A stretch of 64,000 bases of DNA from Deinandra increscens subsp. villosa. Lineage: Eukaryota > Streptophyta > Magnoliopsida > Asterales > Asteraceae. Positions within the stretch are counted from its first letter, which is position 1. Each line of letters begins with the position of its first letter. Position numbers and translations under genes: made by a program. Shown here in pieces: positions 1-10,662 of this stretch. The notes beneath the pieces are model-generated. The model saw only the letters and a program-made list of their open reading frames with translations. It did no database searches and was not told the origin of the DNA. The stretch covers positions 38,387,874 to 38,451,873 of the forward strand of contig JBCNJP010000010.1 of assembly GCA_039602395.1 (NCBI GenBank). Direction: 5' to 3'.

Positions 1-995
1 AGTCATACGAATTAATTACCTAACCCAAATCGGAAGACATCTGCAGATTAAGCAAGTATCGTTTATCAATTGAAACCCTAAACTACGCACACACACGCAT
101 CAATCATAGAAAATCACTGGAATTTAACAGAAGTGCAACATCAATAAAACAATTCACAAACCGAATGAAGTCATAAATACTAAATATTCATCACGATAGG
201 TCTAGGCAATACAACTAACTTAGCCTACAATCATGTCAATGTCTAAAATAGAAATCAAAATCTCATCTCGAACATAAATCATGGTAAAAACTAAGAAACG
301 ACAAGACTAAAGAGTTTAAACGAGAAACCGACACGTAACCGGAGTCGAATGATTGATCCTAGCCTCCCCCCTTGAATTCCGACGTCTCGTGCTCTGAATT
401 TCGCCTCTGATAGTCCCTCTGCTGACTGAAATTGACTTTGAGTTCGTACGTAGGGTTTTTTAATTTATGTTTCAGAACCCCCCGTAATTGTTGTTTTCCG
501 TCGAATTAATATTACACCTCCATGAAATTATACTTGCTGCTCACGAAATCCAACCAAAATCAGCCCACGGGAAGTCCAACCCCAATGAATTCAATATTGT
601 TTATTACTTTGTTCACACTTTTCTTTTTTTTCTTTTAACCATCATAGCCCACGTCTGAATCCACATTTCAACATAGAATTTTTATATATTTTTCACTTAA
701 ACCCTTGATCTTTCATTAATGCGACGCCGCCAGTCCTCCATCTTTAATAAAATGTCACACCATCCCCTTAGGCTCTTAAAGGAAAACTACAAATAAATAT
801 ATTTAATCATTTTGAGCACAATCGACCAAATGAATGCAATTAAAAATAAAAGACCCGAAAATATACAAAAATGACCTAACACCACATTAAGACTCAAATA
901 CTAAACTTAGATAAAAACTAAATAAAAATGACTCAAACTCGACTCAATTTATATACAAAATACACAGGAAAGCAGGATGTGTTTGCAACACATCA
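1..995 (-). repeat. LTR 1 of tandem non-autonomous LTR retrotransposon array (partial at window edge)
   Basis: Nearly identical to 9177-10171, so this is the inner part of the same LTR seen complete at 8423-10171. It ends in AACACATCA, the inverted complement of the TGATGTGTT that opens the LTR. It is followed by a purine-rich tract when read on the minus strand. The element therefore reads right to left and this is its 3' LTR. The left part of the LTR lies outside the window. Confidence 0.9.
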
Positions 996-1010
996 AAAAT
1001 CCCCAAACTT
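996..1010 (-). other. Polypurine tract next to LTR 1
   Basis: On the minus strand this reads AAGTTTGGGGATTTT, directly followed by the LTR start TGATGTGTT. This is the expected place and composition for plus-strand priming in an LTR retrotransposon. The same tract is at 10172-10186 beside LTR 2. Confidence 0.8.
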
Positions 1011-1447
1011 ACTCTTTTTTCGTCCTCAAAAAATACTGCAATGGAATCATAACCAGGAAATTGACTTCTAACAATTCACAAATTTCCAATGTTTATTTTC
1101 CATAGTTAATCACACCCCCGGTAGCAATTATCGGTATTTCGGTCCGACTAAACCCAACCACTGACCTTTGAACCCCCAAGGTGTTTATAATTTACCGGAT
1201 ATAGTTCAGTCAGGCCTATGTGTCCCACTCTAGAAAGATCAAGTTCAACTTAATCCCAAATCATATTCAGTCCAAGTAAAGGTTAATAAAGATTTAACTT
1301 TTAGATTTTCACAACCTCCTTTAAGTTAGATACAAAGATGTCCAAAGAATGATGGAATTGGATGGAATGTGAACTTTTGAGCATTTATTCTCTAATCTAC
1401 TATCTTTTTTTTTCTTTTTCTTTTTCTATTTTTTTTCATTTTTTTTC

Positions 1448-1470
1448 ATATATATATATATATATATATT
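1448..1470. repeat. (TA)n microsatellite
   Basis: About 23 bp of alternating TA inside internal region 1. The matching tract in internal region 2 (10622-10660) is about 39 bp, so the two tandem copies differ in repeat length. Confidence 0.9.
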
Positions 1471-1621
1471 TCTTTTTTTTAATTGGTCAATTTTAACTAA
1501 GATTACCAATTAGCATCATCAGAGGCATTCTTTGCGAGATACTAACCCCAAAATCATACGTGAGTATTTTACCCGCGAGATCGAAGACATCATCAGAGGC
1601 ACTCACCACCACTACTACAAA

Positions 1622-1860
1622 AAAGGGCTTTCTTGACGCTTTTTGCGCGTCAAGAAAGGGCCCAGATGACGCGCAAAAAAGCGTCAAGGAAGGTAGGGTC
1701 AAGAATCTTCTTGACGCGCAAAATGCGCGTCATCCCGTTCTTGACGCGCGAACGATGACGCCCCAAAAAAGCGTCATAAATTTGTGTCATAAAATAAGCG
1801 TCAAGGAAGCCCCCGTCATAAATCTTCTTATGACACGCTTTTTTGCGCGTCATGGTTTTT
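1622..1860. repeat. Left subterminal repeat array of the CACTA element
   Basis: About ten alternating copies of words such as TCTTGACGC, GCGCGTCA and GCGTCATAAA, in both orientations. In CACTA elements, subterminal arrays of short motifs are the known binding region of the TNPA-type transposase protein. Here the repeated word is a TTGACGCGCA-like motif, often arranged as a hairpin. Confidence 0.85.
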
Positions 1861-2744
1861 AAAAAAAATTATAAAAAAAAATATTTGTTTGTTAAATCAC
1901 TAATTTCCCGATTAATAACAATTAACCTTATAATACAAAACAAAATACACTTGTAGTAAAATTATACATTTCATATATAGAGCAAACATTACAAAGCTAA
2001 CATTAATTTACAATTGGATCCGGTAGGCGAATAACCTACAATAACAAATCTAACACTATCATTTTCCTTAGCATTCTTACAAAATATATGTCCCTTCCAC
2101 AAGCATTCAAAGCATCAGACCTTCCAACTTTAACTTCTCATACCCAAAATCTGTTAAGCACAATGAAACAAAGAAACAACAATATTTTAGCTTCTAATCA
2201 AACATAATACCCGATACATCAACTTTGTTATTGAAGAATATCATCTTTGTAAACAATGAAACCTATACCAAACAGATAACAATGACCATCAACATCCAAG
2301 TTTGAAGGGCCCAAGAGACTACTAGTGCTAACAAAAATGTTTACTTCCACTTGGTTCCAATAAGCTAAATTTAGCTAAAAGTACAAAAAATTTCAACTCA
2401 TTTCAACTGAAAATTTTCCAGAATCAATAACATTAAAGAGAACAAAACTCTTCCCAAAGATAAAACCTTTAGAATAAAATAATAAACTATATAGGCTTTG
2501 TGTGTATATACGTAATATAAATGCCTATAAAAATTACCTGAGTTTTAGCGCCACAAATCAGATTAACGACGTCGGATTGAGCCTGAAACCTAGTAGCTTT
2601 CGGATTACTGATTACTCTTTGTAAAGATACAAACTATATCAACCTGAAACAATATCAAATAATTAAGAGCAGCAGCAACAAAACAAAAAGCATCCACCAC
2701 CAAATTAAAAAAAAAGGAGCATGGTACATACTCCTAAAATTGCA

Positions 2745-2880
2745 ACAGTGAGCAGTAAGCCAGTAACCAAAGCCAAAGCCTGAGGACAGCGTCCAAACAA
2801 CAAAGGATACAACCGTTCAAGCATTTTCGTCTGAGAAGTCAATTCCTTCTGAGATCTGTAAAGCCAGGTAGCAACTTCCA
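2745..2880 (-). pseudogene. Unassigned exon-like fragment in CACTA
   Basis: On the minus strand an AG acceptor near 2870 opens a frame of about 45 codons with a hydrophobic stretch (RCPQALALVTGLLLTVAIL) before a GT-like end. A second exon-like piece at 3255-3335 (minus) contains NSEADAQANLAIVLA before a GT donor. I do not recognise the family. They may derive from a further captured gene, or may be chance frames. Confidence 0.3.
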
Positions 2881-3526
2881 CTTTTTTTAAGAATCAGAAT
2901 TGCAAGTTTTGGGGCTCAGAATTTATTAAATTACTGTACTTTATTATGCTATTTGATGGGATTATGGATGCTTTATTATGCTAATTAGAATTATAAATGA
3001 ACCACTCTTTTCTTGTTGCGGGGAGACCTTTCCAAGTGGTTGTTTGTCCTTAGACCTTGCATTAGGTGGTGACCTGCCTAAAGAAAGAATTGTAGAAGTA
3101 TAGATTTCCCATGTCTACTTTGCACCGTTTTATTAATATTTCATGATATCTACAAGTAGCAGTTTAGGCCCATATACTTATGAACTATCTAAAATGCCTT
3201 TCAACGAAGAGGGTAAAAACCTACATCGATCTACTGTAAGAATGATAATAACAAAATAGGTACTTTTAGGAGTGATCACCTGCAAGAACTATAGCTAAGT
3301 TCGCCTGAGCATCAGCCTCTGAGTTTTGGTCCTGTTGAAACATATACAACAAGATTTTTTTTACAGAAAAACAACCAGACTGAATACAAACATTTTTGTA
3401 ACAAAAACTACCAAATAATCATACCCTTAAGACATTAGTTATCTGCAAATTCATCCTTTAATCTCTTCTTCTTCACACCACTTGATTAATTTTTACTCTT
3501 GAAATAATCACCACCTGAATATATAT

Positions 3527-3905
3527 AAAAAATGGTTTACTGCTGGTAGATTTAAAATCACTGCAAAGAACTTCTCCAAAACCACTAGTAAAGCTACTTT
3601 ACTCATTGATGGTTTGGCAGCAATGTCGTCTACATTCTGTATCCTTTTGCTGCAATACTGTTTTTCTTTAGAAAAGCAGAAGTGCAACCTAAAGCCCAAA
3701 CCTACAATGCAGGTCACAAATTAATAAAAATGATTTCAAATTTCCAAATAAAATATTTCCAAACATCAGCATTTTTTATTTTATAAGAATGTAAAACTGA
3801 AAACAAAAAATTAGCCTTCAATAAGTTGATGACACTACCTGTGGGTCAAGGGCAGCAACTGGTGCAGAATCCACAATGCATCCCTTAACCCTCTCAGTTA
3901 AAGTA
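3527..3905 (-). pseudogene. DUF829/TMEM53-like alpha/beta-hydrolase gene fragment (two exons)
   Basis: Read on the minus strand. The first exon ends with a frame containing RVKGCIVDSAPVAALDPQ, followed by a GT donor near 3839. The next exon begins after an AG acceptor near 3698 with VWALGCTSAFLKKNSIAAKG. It then hits a stop, and after a frame change resumes with ALLVVLEKFFAVILNLPAVN. The order VDSAPVA, DPQVWA, FLKK, LEKFF, LPAVN is what I recall of plant DUF829 (TMEM53-like) proteins. The N-terminal part and the C-terminal part are missing. The in-frame stop and frameshift mark it as a captured, decayed fragment. Its function here is none or unknown. Confidence 0.65.
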
Positions 3906-4587
3906 TATCTTTAAGGTGATCTATGCAAAAAAGCTATGGCTTTTAAAGAAATATTGAAGTTGTACAAGCAATGAATATGTACATTCCAAACAAAAAAAGC
4001 AAGAAGATATAATAGTCTGACATGGAATTCCAACAATCCACATAAATTCTTTTGTTTGGTTACTGCTAAATTTGTCATGATTGACAAAAATTAAACTTCT
4101 GTTTGGTTACTGCAAATTGCAACTGTTACACTATATGGAGTGTGGGCAATTAAGTTCAAGTACAATGAACGCCTCCAATCTATAATCACCGAGCTCTCTC
4201 CAACTAAATCAATCATCTGTCAAAGAAGAACATGAAATGAACATCCCTTGGAATCTGCTAAAATCTAATTAAGGATATATACACACATATATGTATATAT
4301 ATATAGTATCACTGATTAGTTTACCTTGGAAACACATGAGCCCTTGAGTAGAAAAGTAAAACTTCATATTGAAAACTTGCACCAGTCTGAGATATATAAG
4401 CCCAGCAGCAGCACCAAAATAGAGGGAAGAACAGCAGCAGTAACCCCCAAAAAAATGGAAAGAAACAGCATCAAACTGATTCATGCAAAGCAAAACACCC
4501 CTTTTACCATATACAGCCAAAAATCTTAAATTCTTTAAAATACATCGTAATACCACAAAAGATTGATGAGAGATTTGAAAGTATGCA

Positions 4588-4612
4588 TTACTACAAAAAG
4601 GGGCTTTCTTGA
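4588..4612 (+). repeat. Internal copy of the CACTA terminus
   Basis: The text ACTACAAAAAGGGGCTTTC followed by TTGAC closely matches the left terminal repeat at 1612-1636, but lies in the middle of the element. It is directly flanked by two copies of a CATCGTAATA word (near 4544 and 4612). This suggests that the present element formed by fusion or nesting of two CACTA copies. Confidence 0.7.
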
Positions 4613-4639
4613 CATCGTAATAGTATAGAAACACCTAAA

Positions 4640-4740
4640 AGTGCAGAGCATACCAATGAACCCAGCCTGTAAATGTGGCTGAGAATCAGCAGGAGTGTCA
4701 TTCGACAAACAGATGCTTGACTTTCATCCTCCACACATGG
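4640..4740 (-). pseudogene. Unassigned exon-like fragment in CACTA
   Basis: The minus strand has an open stretch with SNDTPADSQPHLQAGFIGM, which looks like real protein sequence, but I cannot place its family. It lies between the LAF3-like fragment and the internal terminus copy. Confidence 0.3.
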
Positions 4741-5189
4741 TAACAGGAAATGATAAGAAGCATAACAAAAGTATAGTGCCTACATTTGTACCTAAAAGTG
4801 TTAATCCGACCAACGAAAGAAACTAAGAGCTACAAAATCCCAATCAGAGACATGAGATCAAATATACGACATCAAAGTTAAAGCTGCTACAAAACAATTC
4901 ATACCAGTAAAAAACATGATCTTGAAAAGAACATGTAAGATGTTTATTAAGTATGTTTTCATCAACAGATCTATACAACTCAGAAAGTGGCATCTTTGAA
5001 TCAAAATCACAAGATTTCTCTCAAACACAATTGATGAAACACCTGCAAAATCATGCTATCAGATCAGATGGTAAGATGTTTAATAAGTATGTATAATTTA
5101 ATATATTTATATCATACCTGTTTGATGTTTCCAATCAACATGATGGACTAATATAATCTAACAACATAAATTGTATGTAGTATTCTTAC

Positions 5190-5988
5190 AGGATGATTGG
5201 GTGTAACATCATCAATCCAAGAGGCTGATGGCAATTCTCCTCCCCAAAGATCATTATTCCATCCACCACCCAACAACCAAGTACCTTCTTTCATGTCTAT
5301 AAACATTTAACATTTAAAAATGTATATGATGTAGATTCCAAAAAACTCATAATCAAACAAAGCATAATGTAATATAACAAGCACTTACATTTAACTGCTT
5401 CTTTAACCTTTCCAATGAAGCCATCCTTCGTGTTCACACCTCGCACTTCACTCGCGCCATCTGTTTTCATTTCTCGGTCATTTAGCACAAAGGAAAACAA
5501 AGAAAGCAATGGGTAAATTTTGTTAAATGTATTAAAAAATTATAGGATGAAGCTGAATGACTGCAGCAGAACCTGGAGTCCTCCAAAAAGCAAGTGGACA
5601 TGAGAATCAATAAAACCAGGAACCACAATCTTGCCCTTGAGATTTAACTCTTTTGTTCCATATCCAGAAACATCCTGGGTACACATATATGTAATAATAC
5701 CTGAACAAACGAATGGTTACCAATGCGAAGAATTCTCCCATCATGAATAGCCATGGAATCAGCAAAAGGAAGAGATGAATCACTGGTGTATATGGTCCCA
5801 TTCGTCACCGCATATCAGTAGCGGTTTCTGAAGAAGAAGAAGATGTTGATGAAAACCACGATGAGTCATCTGCGAGAAACAATTGTTGATGATATGAATT
5901 GAAGATGTAAACTTACCATGGAATTTGTGGTTGTAGAGTGAAATTAGGAGGGAAAGAAGAAGAACGAGTGAAGCTGAGAACCGAACCC
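5190..5988 (-). pseudogene. LAF3-like amidohydrolase gene fragment (5' exons), captured by CACTA
   Basis: Read on the minus strand from an ATG near 5988. Exon-like blocks are separated by GT/AG introns: a short N-terminal block (about 5917-5988), then VTNGTIYTSDSSLP (to about 5711), then 5573-5674 with GKIVVPGFIDSHVHLLFGGL, then about 5391-5460 with RGVNTKDGFIGKVKEAVK, then about 5190-5296 with WLLGGGWNNDLWGGELPSA. This order matches the N-terminal third of plant LONG AFTER FAR-RED 3-type amidohydrolases (YtcJ-like), and DSHVH carries the metal-binding HxH. The rest of the catalytic domain is absent. A one-base loss after SDSSLP shifts the frame, so no functional enzyme is encoded. Confidence 0.8.
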
Positions 5989-6349
5989 ATACCTCAAATT
6001 GAACGAGGGCAGAGGATGCGTACAGAGAAAAGAAAATTGAGCCCTAATATATTGTCACCATCATGTCCAGAAATTGCGAGCGAACGAGGGAACCGACCGA
6101 GCTAGGTCGCCGGAAAAAGATGGAATTGATGGAGCACGGTTGCCAGATCTAGGTCGCCGACAAAGGAGCAAGGTCGGCGGTCAGCGGTCGCCGGTCGCCG
6201 GTCAGCGGGACGAATTAGGGCAAAGGAGCGATTCGCCGGCAAGTGGAGAGCGGGATCAATTTTGGGGGAAAACTAGAAAAAACCCTAAGTGGAGAGCGGG
6301 ATCAATTATATCCGGACTTTTTTTTGGGCGGGAAAAAAAATAAAAAACG

Positions 6350-6560
6350 ACACATTATTTTTTACGCTTGACGCGCACAAAAGTTTAGTCCTCCGTGTTT
6401 TTATTTTTTTTTCAAATGACACAATATTTATGACGCGCGAAAATGCGCGTCATCTACCTATAGAATTTTGTCAAATACGACTGTTTTTTTATGACGCTTG
6501 TTTTTGCGCGTCATAAAATACCGAGTGTCATTGTTCGTGCGTCAAGGAAGGGGCTTTTTC
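6350..6560. repeat. Right subterminal repeat array of the CACTA element
   Basis: Repeats the left-end words: CTTGACGCGCA, ATGACGCGCGAAAATGCGCG, TGCGCGTCATAAA and GCGTCAAGGAAGG, ending in CTTTTTCTAGTAGTG. Fewer copies than at the left end. Confidence 0.8.
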
Positions 6561-7610
6561 TAGTAGTGCACGGGATACTATCCTTTGTTTGTACATGAGT
6601 ATTTTGTCCCTTCACTCTAAAAATATTAACCAATTTATTACCTAATATGCTCATGATGGAAAAATGGGGTGCCACCGCATTTGTGTGCCAGGCTATTCTA
6701 AGGACATAGAAATATCTAGCCTAAAGTGGTCTCGTTCCTCCTAATCATTAGTTTCAGTATTCCTATCACTCCTACAATGGGAACCCACTAACATGCTGAT
6801 TACTTACATATTTATACAACAAATAAACACAATGGGATAATTAAGCCTTACAAAGTCAGCTGGGCCTACCAATACATCAATAACCAAGAGTGTTTTCAAC
6901 TCTTAATTATATTTATATTTATCATTTAAGCACAAAATTAGAAAACCAATCCTGATTGTACTATCACTTCCCATTTAATTGCAGCCAGATTCTTGAACAT
7001 TTTTGAACAATTTTTCAAAAATTTTTTTGAATTTTGATTTTTTTTTTAAACACACTAAAATAAAAAACAAGACGCAAGTACAAAAATAATAAAAAGACGC
7101 AAGGCTTCCCATCCCCACACTTGAATGACACATTGTCCCAAATATGAGATGAGAATAAAATAAAATAGAAATAAACAATAAACACCCACGACCGAGAAAA
7201 CTAAAAATGCAACGAAAATTAAAATACGAAAAGAAAAAATTGAACAAACTCCCCTGATTATTGATTTGAATGAGTGGCAGGCGAGGTCGTATGCGCATGT
7301 CCTCCATTGAATCTCATATGTATCCCAATGCGCTTATATCATCAAGCCTGCACAACATAAACAAAAACACACTCGACAAGAAACAAAAATTAATCACGAA
7401 AAAGTAAATATAAATAAGAACAAAAATAAAATACAAAAAACTGAAACGGCTCACCTGGAACTCGGACTCTTCCAACACAATTTCATCATCTTGAATCAAC
7501 CGAATTTCCTGCAAACACTGAGAAACACAAAACTAAAACGCACAAAAACACGAAATTACACAAATCAACTAAATTTACAAACTTTACATCCCGGGCACTA
7601 TGCATTCAGC

Positions 7611-8180
7611 TTAAAAAAAATACACTAACCAACCTCCCATGTCACCATCCGGACTTTTTGCCTTCACATCTCTTAGCACAACCTGACCGGTAACTGCCCG
7701 GTTTCTAGTCTCCAAGTTTCCTATCAATTTCCTAAATAACAAACTATAAAGCCTGGTAGGATCTTCTAGCTCCAACAACTCTTTAACTTTCCAGTGCTTA
7801 GAACTACCGGGAAGAAATCTAATTTTACCTAGAAAGCTCATCTTCGGGTCATTTTCACATTCAACAACCACTAACCTTCCCACACTTGGACTAAACTCTA
7901 TATCATCATTCAAAGCAACTAAGTCTCTAAGTGTGGTCTTTCTCCCCTCAGTCTTAACCACTAAAATTCTCTCCGCACTCACTAAACCACCGGATTCTCC
8001 TAGCGAGTCACCAATATCAATTTGTTCAACTAAAGCATCTAAACCCCCAGAATCCTCCTCACACTTAACCTTAACCACTACATATTCCTCCTCTAACCTT
8101 GTATGAACCACCAAATCCGCTCCACACACATAATCAACACAACGATCCACACAAGATATCAAAGAATTAATAAAATACAT
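7611..8180 (-). CDS. Unrecognised 189-aa ORF of the non-autonomous LTR element, copy 1
   Basis: This is the first ORF after the PBS (leader of about 215 nt), in the place where gag would begin. The protein is acidic, with no zinc knuckle, no transmembrane segment and no motif I know. The N-terminal part has a Cys-rich stretch (SCVDRCVDYVCG), the middle has VVVKVKCEEDSGGLDALVEQ, and there is a WKVKELLELEDPTRLYSLLF block near residue 130. It is an uninterrupted frame, nearly identical to the copy at 11840-12409. The four base differences I see all change amino acids. The last residues run into a possible splice donor (GGTTGGTTAGTG), and short AG/GT-flanked open stretches lie downstream at 7456-7512 and 7315-7350, so the real product could be spliced. 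Function unknown. Confidence 0.5.
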   Translation of the reverse strand: MYFINSLISCVDRCVDYVCGADLVVHTRLEEEYVVVKVKCEEDSGGLDALVEQIDIGDSLGESGGLVSAERILVVKTEGRKTTLRDLVALNDDIEFSPSVGRLVVVECENDPKMSFLGKIRFLPGSSKHWKVKELLELEDPTRLYSLLFRKLIGNLETRNRAVTGQVVLRDVKAKSPDGDMGGWLVYFF

Positions 8181-8397
8181 AGTGGCAAAAAATTCAGATG
8201 ATTCTTATGAGCAAGTATGTGGAATAAACTAAAGGAAATTAACTACTAAAAATTAAAAACTAAAAATCTAGGAAAAATAAAAATGCAAATACAAAAATTC
8301 TAGACTCGGAAAAAATAAACCTAAGGAAACCTAGACACAAAAACGAAAAAGACTCAAATTTCCTAACCAACCTAGTTAATCTTGCTATTGCCAAGTG

Positions 8398-8415
8398 TCC
8401 CCGGCAACGGCGCCA
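8398..8415 (-). other. Primer binding site, tRNA-Asp type
   Basis: The plus strand reads TCCCCGGCAACGGCGCCA, which is the 3' end of plant tRNA-Asp as I know it, so the minus-strand element carries an 18-nt complement. A 7-nt gap (AATAACT) separates it from the LTR start at 8423. The same site recurs at 12627-12644. Confidence 0.85.
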
Positions 8416-8422
8416 AATAACT

Positions 8423-10171
8423 TGATGTGTTCGGAACTACACCTAAAAATAGTAAAAATATCCTAGACCTAAACCTAGACCTAGACACACCTACTTTTAC
8501 CAAAACTCCTAAAACTAGACCGAACCTAAGGGAAGTGTACCTATCGGTGACAGTATAGCTACAGAAGCCCGTATATTGAACCCTAAGGACACTACGAAGC
8601 TAGACTCTAACCTAGGACTCTATGAACAGGAAAATTTGAGTGAATTGGTTTTTGAACTGATTTAACTAAATAACTAAATTAACTAATTAGACTAATTAAC
8701 TAACAACCGACAACTGAGAAAACCTTAGGAAAAATCAGAGTAGAGACGAGTATCACCTAGACCTGGAATCCTATTTAATATCTTCAACTTCACTCAGCTA
8801 TGATTGTTCTGATGGTGGCTAGTTCACCTTTTAAGTACGTCCTAGCTAACACTTCTAACGCTCGAACAGGAGTTCACCTTTTAAGTCCTTCCTACCTCAA
8901 CTAACCTAATTACCCTCAAAACAATCTAAGGCACATTAGGCGAGCAGGAGCTACCACTGATTTCTGCAACTAACACGGAATAGCAAATTAACCAAATTCC
9001 TAAGACACTTCCTTTTGAGACAATGCAACCCTAGTTCAATGACTAACCCAACTACCCGACAACTATCATCCTTTTAAGCTTATTTAGAAGACAGCACACG
9101 AAATTCAAGGTAACAATTGATATACGATCCTATGGTCAATCAGCGCTAACTAACCACATTAATTTGCAAACACACAGTCATACGAATTAATTACCCAACC
9201 CAAACCGGAAGACATCTGCAGATTAAGCAAGTATCGTTTATCAATTGAAACCCTAAACTACGCACACACACGCATCAATCATAGAAAATCACTGGAATTT
9301 AACAGAAGTGCAACATCAATAAAACAATTCACAAACCGAATGAAGTCATAAATACTAAATATTCATCACGATAGGTCTAGGCAATACAACTAACTTAGCC
9401 TACAATCATGTCAATGTTTAAAATAGAAATCAAAATCTCATCTCGAACATAAATCATGGTAAAAACTAAGAAACGACAAGACTAAAGAGTTTAAACGAGA
9501 AACCGACAGGCAACCGGAGTCGAATGATTGATCCTAGCCTCCCCCTTGAATTCCGACGTCTCTTGTGCTCTGAATTTCGCCTCTGATAGTCCCTCTGCCG
9601 ACTGAAATTGACTTTGAGTTCGTACGTAGGGTTTTTTTATTTATGTTTCAGAACCCCCCGTAATTGTTGTTTTCCGTCGAATTAATATTACACCTCCATG
9701 AAATTATTCTTGCTTCTCACGAAATCCAACCAAAATCAGCCCACGTGAAGTCCAACCCCAAAGAATTCAATATTGTTTATTACTTTGTTCACACTTTTCT
9801 TTTTTTCTTTTAACCATCATAGCCCACGTCTGAATCCACATTTCAACATAGAATTTTTATATATTTTTCACTTAAACCCTTGATCTTTCATTAATGCGAC
9901 GCCGCCAGTCCTCCATCTTTAATAAAATGTCACACCATCCCCTTAGGCTCTTAAAGGAAAACTACAAATAAATATATTTAATCATTTTGAGCACAATCGA
10001 CCAAATGAATGCAATTAAAAATAAAAGACCCGAAAATATACAAAAATGACCCAACTCCACATTAAGACTCAAATACTAAAACTTAGATAAAAACTAAATA
10101 AAAATGACTCAAACTCGACTCAATTTATATACAAAATACACAGGAAAGCAGGATGTGTTTGCAACACATCA
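8423..10171 (-). repeat. LTR 2, complete, shared by two internal regions (1,749 bp)
   Basis: Begins TGATGTGTT and ends AACACATCA, a perfect 9-bp terminal inverted repeat. On one side (8398-8415) is a PBS and on the other (10172-10186) a PPT, so this single LTR serves as 5' LTR for internal region 1 and 3' LTR for internal region 2. Such a shared LTR is the mark of a tandem array made by LTR-LTR recombination. Confidence 0.92.
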
Positions 10172-10617
10172 AAAATCCCCAAACTTACTCTTTTTTCGTC
10201 CTCAAAAAATACTGCAATGGAATCATAACTAGGAAATTGACTTCTAACAATTCACAAATTTCCAATGTTTATTTTCCATAGTTAATCACACCCCCGGTAG
10301 CAATTATCGGTATTTCGGTCCGACTAAACCCAACCACTGACCTTTGAACCCCCAAGGTGTTTATAATTTACCGGATATAGTTCAGTCATGCCTATGTGTC
10401 CCACTCTAGAAAGATCAAGTTCAACTTAATCCCAAATCATATTCAGTCCAAGTAAAGGTTAATAAAGATTTAACTTTTAGATTTTCACAACCTCCTTTAA
10501 GTTAGATACAAAGATGTCCAAAGAATGATGGAATTGGATGGAATGTGAACTTTTGAGCATTTATTCTCTAATCTACTATCTTTTTTTTCTTTTTCTTTTT
10601 CTATTTTTTTTCATTTT

Positions 10618-10621
<4 letters not shown>

Positions 10622-10660
<39 letters not shown>
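10622..10660. repeat. (AT)n microsatellite
   Basis: About 39 bp of alternating AT, longer than the tract at 1448-1470 in the sister copy. Confidence 0.9.

Positions 10661-10662
<2 letters not shown>

Larger units (their letters stand above)
1610..6568. mobile_element. CACTA (En/Spm-type) transposon, 4,959 bp, non-autonomous, with captured gene fragments
   Basis: Starts CACTACTACAAAAAAGGGC and ends CTTTTTCTAGTAGTG, giving CACTA terminal inverted repeats. It is flanked by CAC at 1607-1609 and at 6569-6571, a 3 bp TSD. The uninterrupted sister copy at about 10790-10810 reads ACTCACCACGGGATAC, the exact empty site. No transposase motif is recognised inside. The interior holds minus-strand exon fragments of at least two plant genes (3527-3905 and 5190-5988) and several unassigned spliced-looking fragments, so this resembles a gene-capturing (transduplicating) CACTA. 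Confidence 0.95.
996..8422 (-). mobile_element. Internal region 1 of the non-autonomous LTR element (LARD-like), split by a CACTA element
   Basis: Bounded by a PPT on the left and a tRNA-Asp-type PBS at 8398-8415 on the right, so it reads on the minus strand. Without the CACTA insertion at 1610-6568 it is about 2.47 kb, matching internal region 2 (10172-12651). No gag, protease, integrase, reverse transcriptase or RNase H motif is visible; the only sizeable ORF is at 7611-8180. Long LTRs with a short internal region lacking pol fit the LARD class. The stretches 1011-1609 and 6572-7610 are AT-rich, with poly-T and (TA)n runs near 1400-1470 and no convincing gene. Confidence 0.85.

Noticed and set aside
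6074..6343. Arg- and Gly-rich plus-strand frame inside the CACTA element
   Set aside because: It is low-complexity CGCCGG-type sequence near the right end, on the opposite strand to the captured exons, with no homology seen.
6975..7514. Hydrophobic minus-strand frames downstream of the unknown ORF (and their copies at 11169-11743)
   Set aside because: They run through AT-rich, intron-like sequence. Only very short AG/GT-flanked blocks inside look coding, and the frames could not be joined cleanly.
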